From positions 1 to 19,847 of the forward strand of contig JANXFM010000018.1 of assembly GCA_024959975.1 (NCBI GenBank): 19,847 nucleotides of DNA, given 5' to 3'. Each line of letters opens with the position of its first letter. Position 1 is the first letter of the stretch. Origin of the DNA: Flavobacteriales bacterium. GTDB lineage: Bacteria > Bacteroidota > Bacteroidia > Flavobacteriales > UBA7430. A program made the position numbers and the translations under genes. Shown here one piece after another: positions 6,834-14,047 of this stretch. Under the pieces are notes generated by a model. It saw only the letters and a list, made by a program, of their open reading frames with translations, was not told the origin of the DNA and did no database searches.

Positions 6834-7828
6834 TTGCTTTGTTTTTCAGCCATTTTTTCGATAGCCCAAATACAGACCATACCAAAAACAATACAAAGCA
6901 AAGTAATCATTGTCGTTTGGTCTGGTTGAGTTGGGATAAATCGTTCGTAGCCAATCATAATTTCTTTTCCGTGTCTATCAAGAATAGCAGGATTGGTAAT
7001 GGTGTTTTTCCATGGCCAGATAATAGCTAAAGATCCAAAAACAAACCCTGTTAAAAGAGAGATGGTGCTGTTTTTAAAGCGTTCAAAAACCCAGGCAATA
7101 GCTTTAGAAAATGTTACCATTCCGAAAACAGATCCCAATAAAAATAGACCGAAGTGAATCAGTCCTGTTACATGTTCAGGATTGTTTAAAAATGAAAAAT
7201 CGCCGGATAATATCATTTTAATACTCGTTGAAAGTGTATTGATTGCATCAACCATTAAAAGTTTATAGTTGCCAAGAAGCATGAGTATGTAGGATCCGGA
7301 TAGTCCCGGTAGTAGCATGCCACTAATGCCTATAATACCACAAAAAAACACAAACAGGTAATTACCATTGGCTGTAGGGACAGGGTTTGTAAACGAGATC
7401 AGTAGTGCAATAAGAGTTCCTAAGACAAAAAAACTAATATTTCCCCAAGTCCATTTTTCAACGGTTTTACCTACATAGTAAACAGAGGCAAGAACAAGGC
7501 CGAAAAAGAAAGCCCAAATTTGTGTTGGGTGTTCTACTAGAAGATAAGCAAATAATTTAGCAATGCTTAATATACTTAGTGTTACACCTAAAAGTAAAAA
7601 GAAAAGGAATTTTGCATTGACATGGTTTAGTAAGCCCTTGAAATCTCGTTGTAGAAAGAATTGAAGTGCTTTTTTGTCGAAAGATTTTAAAGAATTGATA
7701 AGTTCCTCGTAAATGTTGGTAACCAAGGCTATAGTTCCTCCGGAAACTCCAGGAATTACATTAGCAGCACCCATGGTAAACCCTTTAAGTGCGACCCACA
7801 GGTAATCTAATTTAGATCGGTTAGGCAT
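6830..7828 (-). CDS. popT: DUF368 (PopT-type) polyprenyl-phosphate transporter
   Basis: A 332-residue polytopic inner-membrane protein of the DUF368 family. Characterised members (PopT) help return undecaprenyl phosphate to the cytosolic face for reuse in peptidoglycan and polysaccharide synthesis. The family's two related half-site motifs are visible: GAANVIPGVSGGTIALV near residues 20-36 and GISGMLLPGLSGSYILM near 167-183, each next to hydrophobic helices, with about eight to ten membrane segments overall. The start overlaps the rhodanese stop by 8 bases and the stop overlaps aroE by 4. Family membership is clear; carrier specificity comes from family knowledge. It is not adjacent to cell-wall genes here. 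Confidence 0.88.
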   Translation of the reverse strand: MPNRSKLDYLWVALKGFTMGAANVIPGVSGGTIALVTNIYEELINSLKSFDKKALQFFLQRDFKGLLNHVNAKFLFFLLLGVTLSILSIAKLFAYLLVEHPTQIWAFFFGLVLASVYYVGKTVEKWTWGNISFFVLGTLIALLISFTNPVPTANGNYLFVFFCGIIGISGMLLPGLSGSYILMLLGNYKLLMVDAINTLSTSIKMILSGDFSFLNNPEHVTGLIHFGLFLLGSVFGMVTFSKAIAWVFERFKNSTISLLTGFVFGSLAIIWPWKNTITNPAILDRHGKEIMIGYERFIPTQPDQTTMITLLCIVFGMVCIWAIEKMAEKQSK

Positions 7829-8123
7829 ATTCTTCTTCCATATAGGCGTTATACCCCCCTTCTAAGCAAAATAAATTATCTAATTTATATTCTTTTTCCA
7901 ACATGTAAATAATAGCAGAAGCTCTTCTTCCGGATTGACAATAAATGACTACTGGTTTGTCCTTTGCTATTCGCTCAAGAGAAGACATCATTTTATCAAG
8001 CGGGATGTTTTCATTGCACAATGCACCATCTTCATATTCGTAAGGTTCACGAATGTCTATGAGCTGAAAATCTTCATTGTTTTTCAGTTTTGTTTTAAGT
8101 TCTTTTGTGCTAATTATTTTCAT
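7821..8123 (-). CDS. Single-domain rhodanese-like protein
   Basis: A 100-residue stand-alone rhodanese domain, likely a sulfurtransferase or sulfur carrier in the cytosol. It shows LIDIREPYEYEDG near residues 21-33, NIPLDKM, and the active-site loop YCQSGRRAS with Cys62, then LEGGYNAY at the end. There is no signal peptide. Its ATG shares one base with the comA stop (TAATG) and its stop overlaps popT by 8 bases, so its translation is probably coupled to both. Placement after a sulfonate-making enzyme is suggestive, but the sulfur acceptor cannot be told from sequence. Confidence 0.92.
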   Translation of the reverse strand: MKIISTKELKTKLKNNEDFQLIDIREPYEYEDGALCNENIPLDKMMSSLERIAKDKPVVIYCQSGRRASAIIYMLEKEYKLDNLFCLEGGYNAYMEEEYA

Positions 8124-8887
8124 TATTTCTTTGGTAAAAAGTCAAAAAATGTATCTCCTCTTAAGCCCAAACGCAGGCATTCAAGAGGGATTACTTCATT
8201 TGGAGCTATGTTTCCGAGATTTACGTTAGAGCCCATTAGTTTGATAAACCAAACTTGTTGTGATTTTTGAGGAGCTTCCCAAAGAATCTTTTCTTTTGGG
8301 ATTTTAGTCAAAATTTCCTCAATTAAATCAGAGCGAACTTCACCAGTATCTCTACAGATTCCTACATTACCTCCCTCACGGGATTCAGCAATAATTTTCC
8401 ATGATCCGGCATTTAATTCCTTATCCATCATCTGAATCCATTTGTATGGTGGAATTAAGACATCTGCACTTTTAGAACCAATTTCAGATAATACAGTAGT
8501 TTTTTGCGAAAGGATGTTTATATACTCACACTTCTTATCATGATCCATAGTTACACAACCATCTGAAATTTCAACGGTATCCAAGTTGAAACGATCTACT
8601 AAGTCTAAGAATTCCTGAAACATATCACGAATAACAAAAGCTTCAAAAAGCGTGCCGCCAAAATAAACTTTATGGCCGGCATCTTTATAAAGTTTTATTT
8701 TTTCTTTTAAGTTTTCTTCCAGATAAGATGTTCCAAACCCTAGTTTTACTAAATCAATGTGTTTTGAGGAGGCTGAGATCATATCTTTAGCCTCTCTTAG
8801 GCTCAATCCTTTGTCCATTACCATTGTTAAGCCCTCGTTTCGTGGACTTGTTGTTCTTTTGGGGATATGGGGTAGCGAAAAATTCAT
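8123..8887 (-). CDS. comA: Phosphosulfolactate synthase (ComA family)
   Basis: Family members add sulfite to phosphoenolpyruvate to give (R)-2-phospho-3-sulfolactate, known from archaeal coenzyme M synthesis and also found in bacteria. The 254 residues match the usual length. The TIM-barrel strands carry the expected signatures: RNEGLTMVMDKGLS (16-29), HIDLVKLGFGTS (43-54), VYFGGTLFEAF (74-84), DTVEISDGC (103-111), VLSEIGSKS (132-140), IIAESREGGNVGIC (165-178), and a late LIWEAP-like segment (ILWEAPQKSQ). Bacteroidetes do not make coenzyme M, so the product more likely feeds sulfolactate or a sulfonolipid route; this is inference. It overlaps the TPR gene by ATGA and the rhodanese by TAATG. 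Confidence 0.92.
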   Translation of the reverse strand: MNFSLPHIPKRTTSPRNEGLTMVMDKGLSLREAKDMISASSKHIDLVKLGFGTSYLEENLKEKIKLYKDAGHKVYFGGTLFEAFVIRDMFQEFLDLVDRFNLDTVEISDGCVTMDHDKKCEYINILSQKTTVLSEIGSKSADVLIPPYKWIQMMDKELNAGSWKIIAESREGGNVGICRDTGEVRSDLIEEILTKIPKEKILWEAPQKSQQVWFIKLMGSNVNLGNIAPNEVIPLECLRLGLRGDTFFDFLPKK

Positions 8888-10281
8888 TCGAATGTGTTTA
8901 GAAGTTGTTTAAATTCATTATTTTTTTCAAGGCCGGGTATGTGCTCAAAGAGCTGTATTTTTGAATCAGGGTTAATAGCATTAGCTTTTTGTAAATATTT
9001 ACCGGCATAATTTACTTGTCCGTCAAGGAAAAGGTAGGCTCCTAACCTGAAGAGTAAATCGACATGATTTTTGTTATGCTTAATCCCTTGTTTTAATAGG
9101 TTTATTGCATCTTTAGTCTCGTTTATTTCTCTCATTAAATTAGCATATTCCATCCATATTGTAGGGGAGTCGCAGCCTAATTCAATAAGTTTTTGATAGC
9201 CTAAATCAGCCTCAGCATACAAGCCTGTTTTTTTGTAAATTTTTGTCTGAATGTAAAGGTATTCTAAGTCGTCAGGGTTTAGGTCTATAGCTTTTTTAAT
9301 ATAGTGTAAGCCTTCTTCAGTTGAACCCGAAGCATCGTAACAAAGCCCAATTTCCATCCAGGCTTCAGAGAGTTGCGGGTCTTCGTGACAAGCTTTTGTG
9401 AAATAACGAATGGCTTGTTTGTGCATTGATAATTCCTTGTAACACAAACCTATTTTGAGGTAAGTATAGCCTGTAGCATCTTCAAAAGCAAAAGTGAGTA
9501 GGTATGTATTAATTGCTTCTTTAGTTTTACCCATTTGGGTTAAGCTTCTAGCTTTCTCGTGATATCCAGCAGTGAAACATTCGTCAATAAGTATCGCGTA
9601 ATCTAAAGCCCAAACGGCTTGTTTGTAATCTTTAGTTTTATTGTAAAATAAACCTAATTGATACCAGGTAATTTCGCAATAAGGTACTTTGTCGATGAGG
9701 TTTTTGAAAAATTCTATCGCATCGTTATAAGCATCTAATCGCTCGAAACAATAGGCGATATTGAAAATAGCAATATCATCTTCAGGTTCGAGTTCAAGAA
9801 AAGTTGTTAAGTATTTAATAGCATCCTGAAATTTACCAAGACATTGATATTCAAAAGCTATGAATGGGTAAACATCTGTAGGGTTGTCAGAAAGACTTTG
9901 AGCTTTATTGAAATGTTTTAAGGCTTTTTGGTGTTTCCTTTTTTTTGATAAAATACTTCCTTTGGCTATGTGTAAGTCTGGGTTGCCGGGCTCAAGGGTT
10001 TCTGCAACCTCCAAAATTGTTACGGCTTCAGGTAAGCGTTCCAATATGGTAAGTATTTGTGCTTTTTTAATCAGGAAATTTGCGGAAAAGGGGTATTGTT
10101 TAAATGCAAAATCCATACTTCCCATAGCCTCACCAAGTAGGCCTTTGTCGATATAGTGATCTGCAATATCTTCGAATTCATGTGAATCAAAAAATAATTG
10201 GGCATCGCCATTCAACATTTCCTCATAGCGCTCTATGAGTTGTGTGATGTCGTTTTTATTTTCCCCAAATTTGTGGCTCAT
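8884..10281 (-). CDS. Tetratricopeptide repeat protein
   Basis: A 465-residue protein made almost wholly of TPR-like helical pairs, about ten or more (for example AFEYQCLGKFQDAIKYL, WYQLGLFYNKTKDYKQAVW, YLKIGLCYKELSMHKQAIRY, WMEIGLCYDASGSTEEGL). It has no enzymatic motif, signal peptide or membrane segment in the chosen form, so it is probably a cytosolic scaffold. The ORF opens at an ATG at 10347, but a -7 element at 10305-10312 lies inside that extension, and the extra 22 residues are not TPR-like, so I use the ATG at 10281 (MSHKFGENKN). First gene of the five-gene unit; its TGA overlaps the comA start. Function unknown. Confidence 0.88.
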   Translation of the reverse strand: MSHKFGENKNDITQLIERYEEMLNGDAQLFFDSHEFEDIADHYIDKGLLGEAMGSMDFAFKQYPFSANFLIKKAQILTILERLPEAVTILEVAETLEPGNPDLHIAKGSILSKKRKHQKALKHFNKAQSLSDNPTDVYPFIAFEYQCLGKFQDAIKYLTTFLELEPEDDIAIFNIAYCFERLDAYNDAIEFFKNLIDKVPYCEITWYQLGLFYNKTKDYKQAVWALDYAILIDECFTAGYHEKARSLTQMGKTKEAINTYLLTFAFEDATGYTYLKIGLCYKELSMHKQAIRYFTKACHEDPQLSEAWMEIGLCYDASGSTEEGLHYIKKAIDLNPDDLEYLYIQTKIYKKTGLYAEADLGYQKLIELGCDSPTIWMEYANLMREINETKDAINLLKQGIKHNKNHVDLLFRLGAYLFLDGQVNYAGKYLQKANAINPDSKIQLFEHIPGLEKNNEFKQLLNTFE

Positions 10282-10304
10282 TATCGGTATGTAAAGCAAG
10301 TACG

Positions 10305-10312
10305 CAAAAGTA
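10305..10312 (-). promoter_or_regulatory. Bacteroidetes -7 element for the five-gene leftward unit
   Basis: Minus-strand TACTTTTG matches TAnnTTTG exactly and ends 23 bp before the ATG at 10281. It supports that start over the ATG at 10347. No clear -33 TTG at the usual distance. Confidence 0.5.
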
Positions 10313-10372
10313 CAATTCGTATCAAATAAATCTAGTTTTTTTAACAATTCATTTTACGTTTATCTATTGAAC

Positions 10373-10381
10373 TTATCCACA
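10373..10381 (+). other. Single DnaA-box-like 9-mer
   Basis: TTATCCACA is an exact match to the classical DnaA box, in the 244-bp divergent gap between the TPR start (10281) and glmM (10526). Another exact copy lies inside the SCO gene (5514-5522), so isolated matches occur by chance. No cluster, and no dnaA nearby, so no replication origin is claimed. The rest of the gap is AT-rich and holds the two promoters. Confidence 0.3.
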
Positions 10382-10478
10382 AATAAGTTCACAAAAAAAT
10401 AACTGTGTTTTGGTTGTGTGCAATACTGTTTTTTATTGTTCACTTTATAGTGTTAGTTTCTTTATATCTATCTGTTAA

Positions 10479-10506
10479 TTGCTGTTAGATTCAATCCTTA
10501 TATTTG
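10479..10506 (+). promoter_or_regulatory. Promoter for glmM
   Basis: TATATTTG (10499-10506) matches the TAnnTTTG -7 element and ends 19 bp before the ATG at 10526. A TTG (10479-10481) lies 17 bp upstream of it, a little closer than the usual -33 spacing. Confidence 0.55.
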
Positions 10507-10525
10507 CTTAAACAAAAGGTTATAT

Positions 10526-11899
10526 ATGACACTTATAAAGTCAATATCGGGAATAAGAGGAACTATAGGCGGTTTTGTAGGAGCCAATTTAACACCATTG
10601 GATGTGGTGAAATTTGCTTCGGCTTATGGGATGTGGTTGAAATCTAGGAATCAGGGAGCTTTGAAGGTTGTTGTTGGAAGAGATGCTAGAATTTCCGGGC
10701 TTATCGTTCAGAACCTAGTACAGTCGAGTTTGCAAGCTTTAGGCATTGATGTGGTTGATCTAGGTTTGAGTACGACGCCTACAGTAGAAGTCGCTGTGCC
10801 GATGGAAAATGCATCCGGTGGTATTGTTTTAACTGCGAGTCACAACCCTAAACAATGGAACGCCCTCAAACTACTTAATGAAAAAGGAGAGTTTGTTTCA
10901 GCGGATGATGGAGATGAAATATTGAAAATAGCTGAAAATGAAATTTTTGATTATGCTCAGGTAGATGATTTAGGGATTGTAGAGAAGAAGGATTATTTGC
11001 AAATGCATATTGATGCAGTACTTGCTTTATCTACTGTAGATATAGAACTCGTTAAGTCTGCTAAGTTTAAAGTTGTCGTAGATGCCGTAAATTCTACAGG
11101 AGGAATTTATCTTCCTGCCTTGTTGCGTAAAATGGGTGTAGATGTGGTGGAGTTGTATTGCGAACCAAATGGTCATTTTCCACATAACCCTGAGCCATTA
11201 CCAGAACATTTGCATGACTTGTGTTCTATGGTTGTGGAAACCAAGGCAGATCTAGGTTTTGTTGTCGACCCGGATGTAGATAGATTAGCTATAGTTTCTG
11301 AGGATGGATCTTTGTTTGGGGAAGAGTATACTTTAGTTGCAGTTGCTGATCATGTTTTGAAAATGAAAAAAGGTGACACGGTTTCTAATTTGTCTTCAAC
11401 CAGGGCTTTACGTGATGTGAGTGAGATGCATGGGGTAAATTACTATGCTTCGGCAGTGGGAGAAGTGAATGTGGTTGAGAAGATGAAGGAAGTAGGAGCG
11501 CCAATAGGTGGAGAAGGTAATGGAGGGATTATTTATCCTGAACTTCATTATGGCCGGGATTCATTGGTTGGAGTGGCATTGTTTTTGACCCATCTTGCAC
11601 AGTCAAAATTGACTTGTTCTGATTTGAGAAAGCAGTACAAAGATTATTTTATGTCCAAGCAAAAAATTCAGCTTACTCCGGATTTGGACGTTGATGGTCT
11701 ACTAGTTTTAATGGCTGACAAATACAAAGGCGAGGATGTAGATTGTACGGATGGGGTAAAGATAAATTTTGACGAGGAATGGGTTCATTTGAGGAAATCG
11801 AATACAGAACCTATTATCAGGGTTTATACTGAGAGTATTACTCCCGAAAAGGCAGATGCTTTGGCGCAACGTTTTATGAAAGAAATTCGTGATTTGTAA
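10526..11899 (+). CDS. glmM: Phosphoglucosamine mutase
   Basis: Converts glucosamine-6-phosphate to glucosamine-1-phosphate, the step before UDP-GlcNAc for peptidoglycan and lipid A; cytosolic. The 457 residues carry the whole alpha-D-phosphohexomutase fold: N-terminal ISGIRGTIGG (7-16), the phosphoserine loop TASHNPKQWN with Ser105, the metal loop DPDVDR (248-253), the sugar loop GEGNGG (329-334), and the phosphate loop RKSNTEP (423-429). Related phosphomannomutases share these motifs, but TASHNPKQWNALK matches the form usual in Bacteroidetes GlmM. It has its own promoter. Cotranscription with the cysteine desulfurase 71 bp downstream is possible, because no strong terminator separates them. 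Confidence 0.88.
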   Translation: MTLIKSISGIRGTIGGFVGANLTPLDVVKFASAYGMWLKSRNQGALKVVVGRDARISGLIVQNLVQSSLQALGIDVVDLGLSTTPTVEVAVPMENASGGIVLTASHNPKQWNALKLLNEKGEFVSADDGDEILKIAENEIFDYAQVDDLGIVEKKDYLQMHIDAVLALSTVDIELVKSAKFKVVVDAVNSTGGIYLPALLRKMGVDVVELYCEPNGHFPHNPEPLPEHLHDLCSMVVETKADLGFVVDPDVDRLAIVSEDGSLFGEEYTLVAVADHVLKMKKGDTVSNLSSTRALRDVSEMHGVNYYASAVGEVNVVEKMKEVGAPIGGEGNGGIIYPELHYGRDSLVGVALFLTHLAQSKLTCSDLRKQYKDYFMSKQKIQLTPDLDVDGLLVLMADKYKGEDVDCTDGVKINFDEEWVHLRKSNTEPIIRVYTESITPEKADALAQRFMKEIRDL

Positions 11900-11911
11900 T
11901 TAAAAATTGAA

Positions 11912-11929
11912 CCCCGATAGCTATAGGGA
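11912..11929. repeat. Degenerate CCCGATAGCTATCGGG-type hairpin
   Basis: CCCGATAGCTATAGGG (11913-11928) is a near-palindrome: three C-G pairs, one G-A mismatch, two A-T pairs and loop AGCT. It lies 13 bp after the glmM stop. The fully paired form (…TATCGGG) is, to my knowledge, common between genes in Flavobacteriia. It may act as a weak terminator, but the following T run is broken. Confidence 0.45.
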
Positions 11930-11934
11930 TTTAG

Positions 11935-11962
11935 CTTTTAATCTTTAACTTTTAATCTTTAA
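11935..11962 (+). repeat. 14-bp tandem direct repeat
   Basis: Two perfect adjacent copies of CTTTTAATCTTTAA (11935-11948 and 11949-11962), ending 8 bp before the cysteine desulfurase ATG. The repeat would occupy the 5' untranslated region of that gene. Confidence 0.8.
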
Positions 11963-11970
11963 ACTTATTT

Positions 11971-13104
11971 ATGAAAGTTTATTTAGATAATGCTGCTACC
12001 ACGCCTATGGACCCTTTGGTTTTTGAGGCTATGGTGCCTGTTTTAAAAGATGGCTTTGGAAACCCGTCATCGACTCATTTTTTTGGAAGAAAAATAAGGT
12101 CGCTTATTGAGCGTGCCAGAAAAAATGTGGCGAAACATTTAAATTGTACGCCAGGGGAAATATTCTTTACATCCGGTGGTACTGAGGCTGATAATATGGC
12201 TATTCAATGTGCTGTTAGAGATTTAGGGGTTAGGCATATCGTAACTTCTACTATTGAGCACCATGCGGTTGGTCATACGGTAGAAAAGTTAAAGGCCGAA
12301 GGATTGGTGGAACTTACTTATGTGCATTTAGATGAAAATGGACATGTAGATTTACAACATTTGGATCAAATTTTATCTACCTGTCCAAAGACTTTGGTTT
12401 CTTTGATGCATGCCAATAATGAAGTGGGGAACTTATTACCTTTAGAGCGTGTTTCTGAAATTTGTGAAAAACATGGAGCTATATTTCATTCGGATACTGT
12501 GCAAACCATGGCGCATTATCGATTTGATATGAAAGTAATTGATAAGGTGCATTTTCTTACATGTTCAGCTCATAAATTTCATGGTCCGAAGGGAATAGGT
12601 TTTTTGTATGTAAATAAGGATATTCAGATCAATCCGCTAATTCATGGAGGTTCTCAAGAACGCAATATGCGTGGAGGTACCGAAAATGTATATGGTATTG
12701 TAGGGCTTTCAAAGGCTATGGATGTAGCTTTTGAAAATCTGATAGCTCATAAAGAGTATGTAATAGAGCTAAAGTCTTACATGATAGAGCGACTAAATAG
12801 TTCTATTGAAGGTGTTGCATATAATGCCGATTGTAACAATTTAGCTCGCAGTTTATACACGGTGTTAAGTGTTTCTTTACCTCCAACGGATATAGCTCCG
12901 ATGTTGTTGTTTAATATGGATATTATGGGAGTTGCCTGTTCAGGTGGGTCTGCTTGTACTTCTGGTGCCAATGCGGGTTCTCATGTATTGGCAGGCATTG
13001 AAGCTCCGGTAGATCGACCTACCATTCGTTTTTCATTCTCTAGGTTTAATACGAAAGAAGAGATTGATTACGCTGTAGATTGTTTAGCTGAATTGTATTC
13101 TTAG
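11971..13104 (+). CDS. Cysteine desulfurase (NifS/IscS class)
   Basis: A PLP-dependent enzyme taking sulfur from L-cysteine, giving alanine and an enzyme persulfide for Fe-S clusters, thio-tRNA or other thio-cofactors; cytosolic. Seen in the 377 residues are LDNAATTPMDP at the start, FFTSGGTEADN (66-75), EHHAV with the PLP-stacking His97, HANNEVGN (148-154), HSDTVQ with Asp175, SAHKFHGPKG with the PLP lysine 202, RGGTENV, and the active-site loop GGSACTSGANAGSHVL with Cys329. The loop carries an extra cysteine at 323. No iscU, iscA or suf genes are adjacent, so it may be a second desulfurase with another acceptor. It is convergent with the YihY gene, 26 bp apart. Confidence 0.93.
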   Translation: MKVYLDNAATTPMDPLVFEAMVPVLKDGFGNPSSTHFFGRKIRSLIERARKNVAKHLNCTPGEIFFTSGGTEADNMAIQCAVRDLGVRHIVTSTIEHHAVGHTVEKLKAEGLVELTYVHLDENGHVDLQHLDQILSTCPKTLVSLMHANNEVGNLLPLERVSEICEKHGAIFHSDTVQTMAHYRFDMKVIDKVHFLTCSAHKFHGPKGIGFLYVNKDIQINPLIHGGSQERNMRGGTENVYGIVGLSKAMDVAFENLIAHKEYVIELKSYMIERLNSSIEGVAYNADCNNLARSLYTVLSVSLPPTDIAPMLLFNMDIMGVACSGGSACTSGANAGSHVLAGIEAPVDRPTIRFSFSRFNTKEEIDYAVDCLAELYS

Positions 13105-13130
13105 GTCTAAATTGGACAAGTGATTTTTTC

Positions 13131-14018
13131 TTAATCAACTTTATTTTGCCCTTCTTTGGCACTTACAATGCTTGCGTTTAATTCAAAACCTAATAGTAAA
13201 ATTATGGAGTTGAAATACATCCAAAGTAATATGACTAATAATGTACCAATGGAACCATATAGTTGATTGTATTGTGCAAAGTTGTCTACATAATAGCTAA
13301 ATCCAAGAGATGTGATTACACTTAATATTGTTGCTGAAATAGAACCTGCTGATAAGAATTTCCATTTGCTTTTATCAGCCGGACCATAATAATATAATAT
13401 ACTAATACTGATGAATAATACGACAACTAGAATAATCCATTTGGCGTATAATATGATGTCTGCCGAATATTGTTGCAGATAGCCTTCTGCTACTAAGTTA
13501 TTCATAAAACCCTGAGAGAATATTTGAAATATGATGGTTAATATGAGTAGGATAGCTAGTATTAGTGTTAATACAAATGATAATAATCGAAGTTGAATCC
13601 AGGTTCTTTTATCTGTAAGATGATAGGTCGTATTAAAGCCGGTAATCATGGCATTAACCCCATTGGTTGAAAAGTAAAGCGCTAAAATAAAGGTTAAGGA
13701 AAGTAAGCCTCCTTGTTCGTGATTTACAATGTCGTCAACGATTGATTTGGTCGCCTCATAGGTTGATGGAGGCAGGATGTCCATAATCAGAACAAAAAGT
13801 TGCTCTTGAAAGCCTTCGATAGGCACAAAAGGTATGAGTGTGAAAAGGACGATGATGGATGGGAAAAAGGCCAAAAAGAAATTAAAAGCTAAAGATGAAG
13901 CACGAGTGGTAAGAGCTCCTTCAACCAATCCTTTATAAAAAAACATAGACACCTCGTAAAGACTAAGTCCTTCTAAACCGGGAATGATGAGCTTTTGTGA
14001 GAGTTCTTTTATTTTCAA
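13131..14018 (-). CDS. YihY/BrkB family inner-membrane protein
   Basis: A polytopic membrane protein of the YihY/BrkB family, once misnamed ribonuclease BN; function not established. About six hydrophobic helices follow a conserved opening, GLVEGALTTRASSLAFNFFLAFFPS, and motifs such as YYYGPADKSKWKF and YNQLYGSIGTLL are typical. The reading frame extends back to an ATG at 14126, but that would overlap nadC by 79 bp and add non-family sequence. The first suitable codon past the nadC stop is a TTG at 14018, giving MKIKELSQKLIIPGLEGLSLYEV and 295 residues with a 29-bp gap; the next ATG would remove a conserved helix. The start is therefore provisional. Probably cotranscribed with nadC. Confidence 0.82.
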   Translation of the reverse strand: MKIKELSQKLIIPGLEGLSLYEVSMFFYKGLVEGALTTRASSLAFNFFLAFFPSIIVLFTLIPFVPIEGFQEQLFVLIMDILPPSTYEATKSIVDDIVNHEQGGLLSLTFILALYFSTNGVNAMITGFNTTYHLTDKRTWIQLRLLSFVLTLILAILLILTIIFQIFSQGFMNNLVAEGYLQQYSADIILYAKWIILVVVLFISISILYYYGPADKSKWKFLSAGSISATILSVITSLGFSYYVDNFAQYNQLYGSIGTLLVILLWMYFNSIILLLGFELNASIVSAKEGQNKVD

Positions 14019-14047
14019 AGAGATAAAATTAGAATTTTCACAATTTA

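Noticed and set aside
7935..8270. 111-codon open frame on the + strand
   Set aside because: It is antisense to the rhodanese gene and the end of comA, both clearly real; it has no supporting motif.
10282..10347. 22-residue N-terminal extension of the TPR protein
   Set aside because: The stretch is not TPR-like and contains an exact -7 promoter element, so transcription probably starts inside it.
10373..10381. Chromosome replication origin suggested by a DnaA box, with gyrB and rlmH in the window
   Set aside because: There is only a single exact box here, no cluster, no dnaA or dnaN, and a second exact box inside a coding gene shows that chance matches occur.
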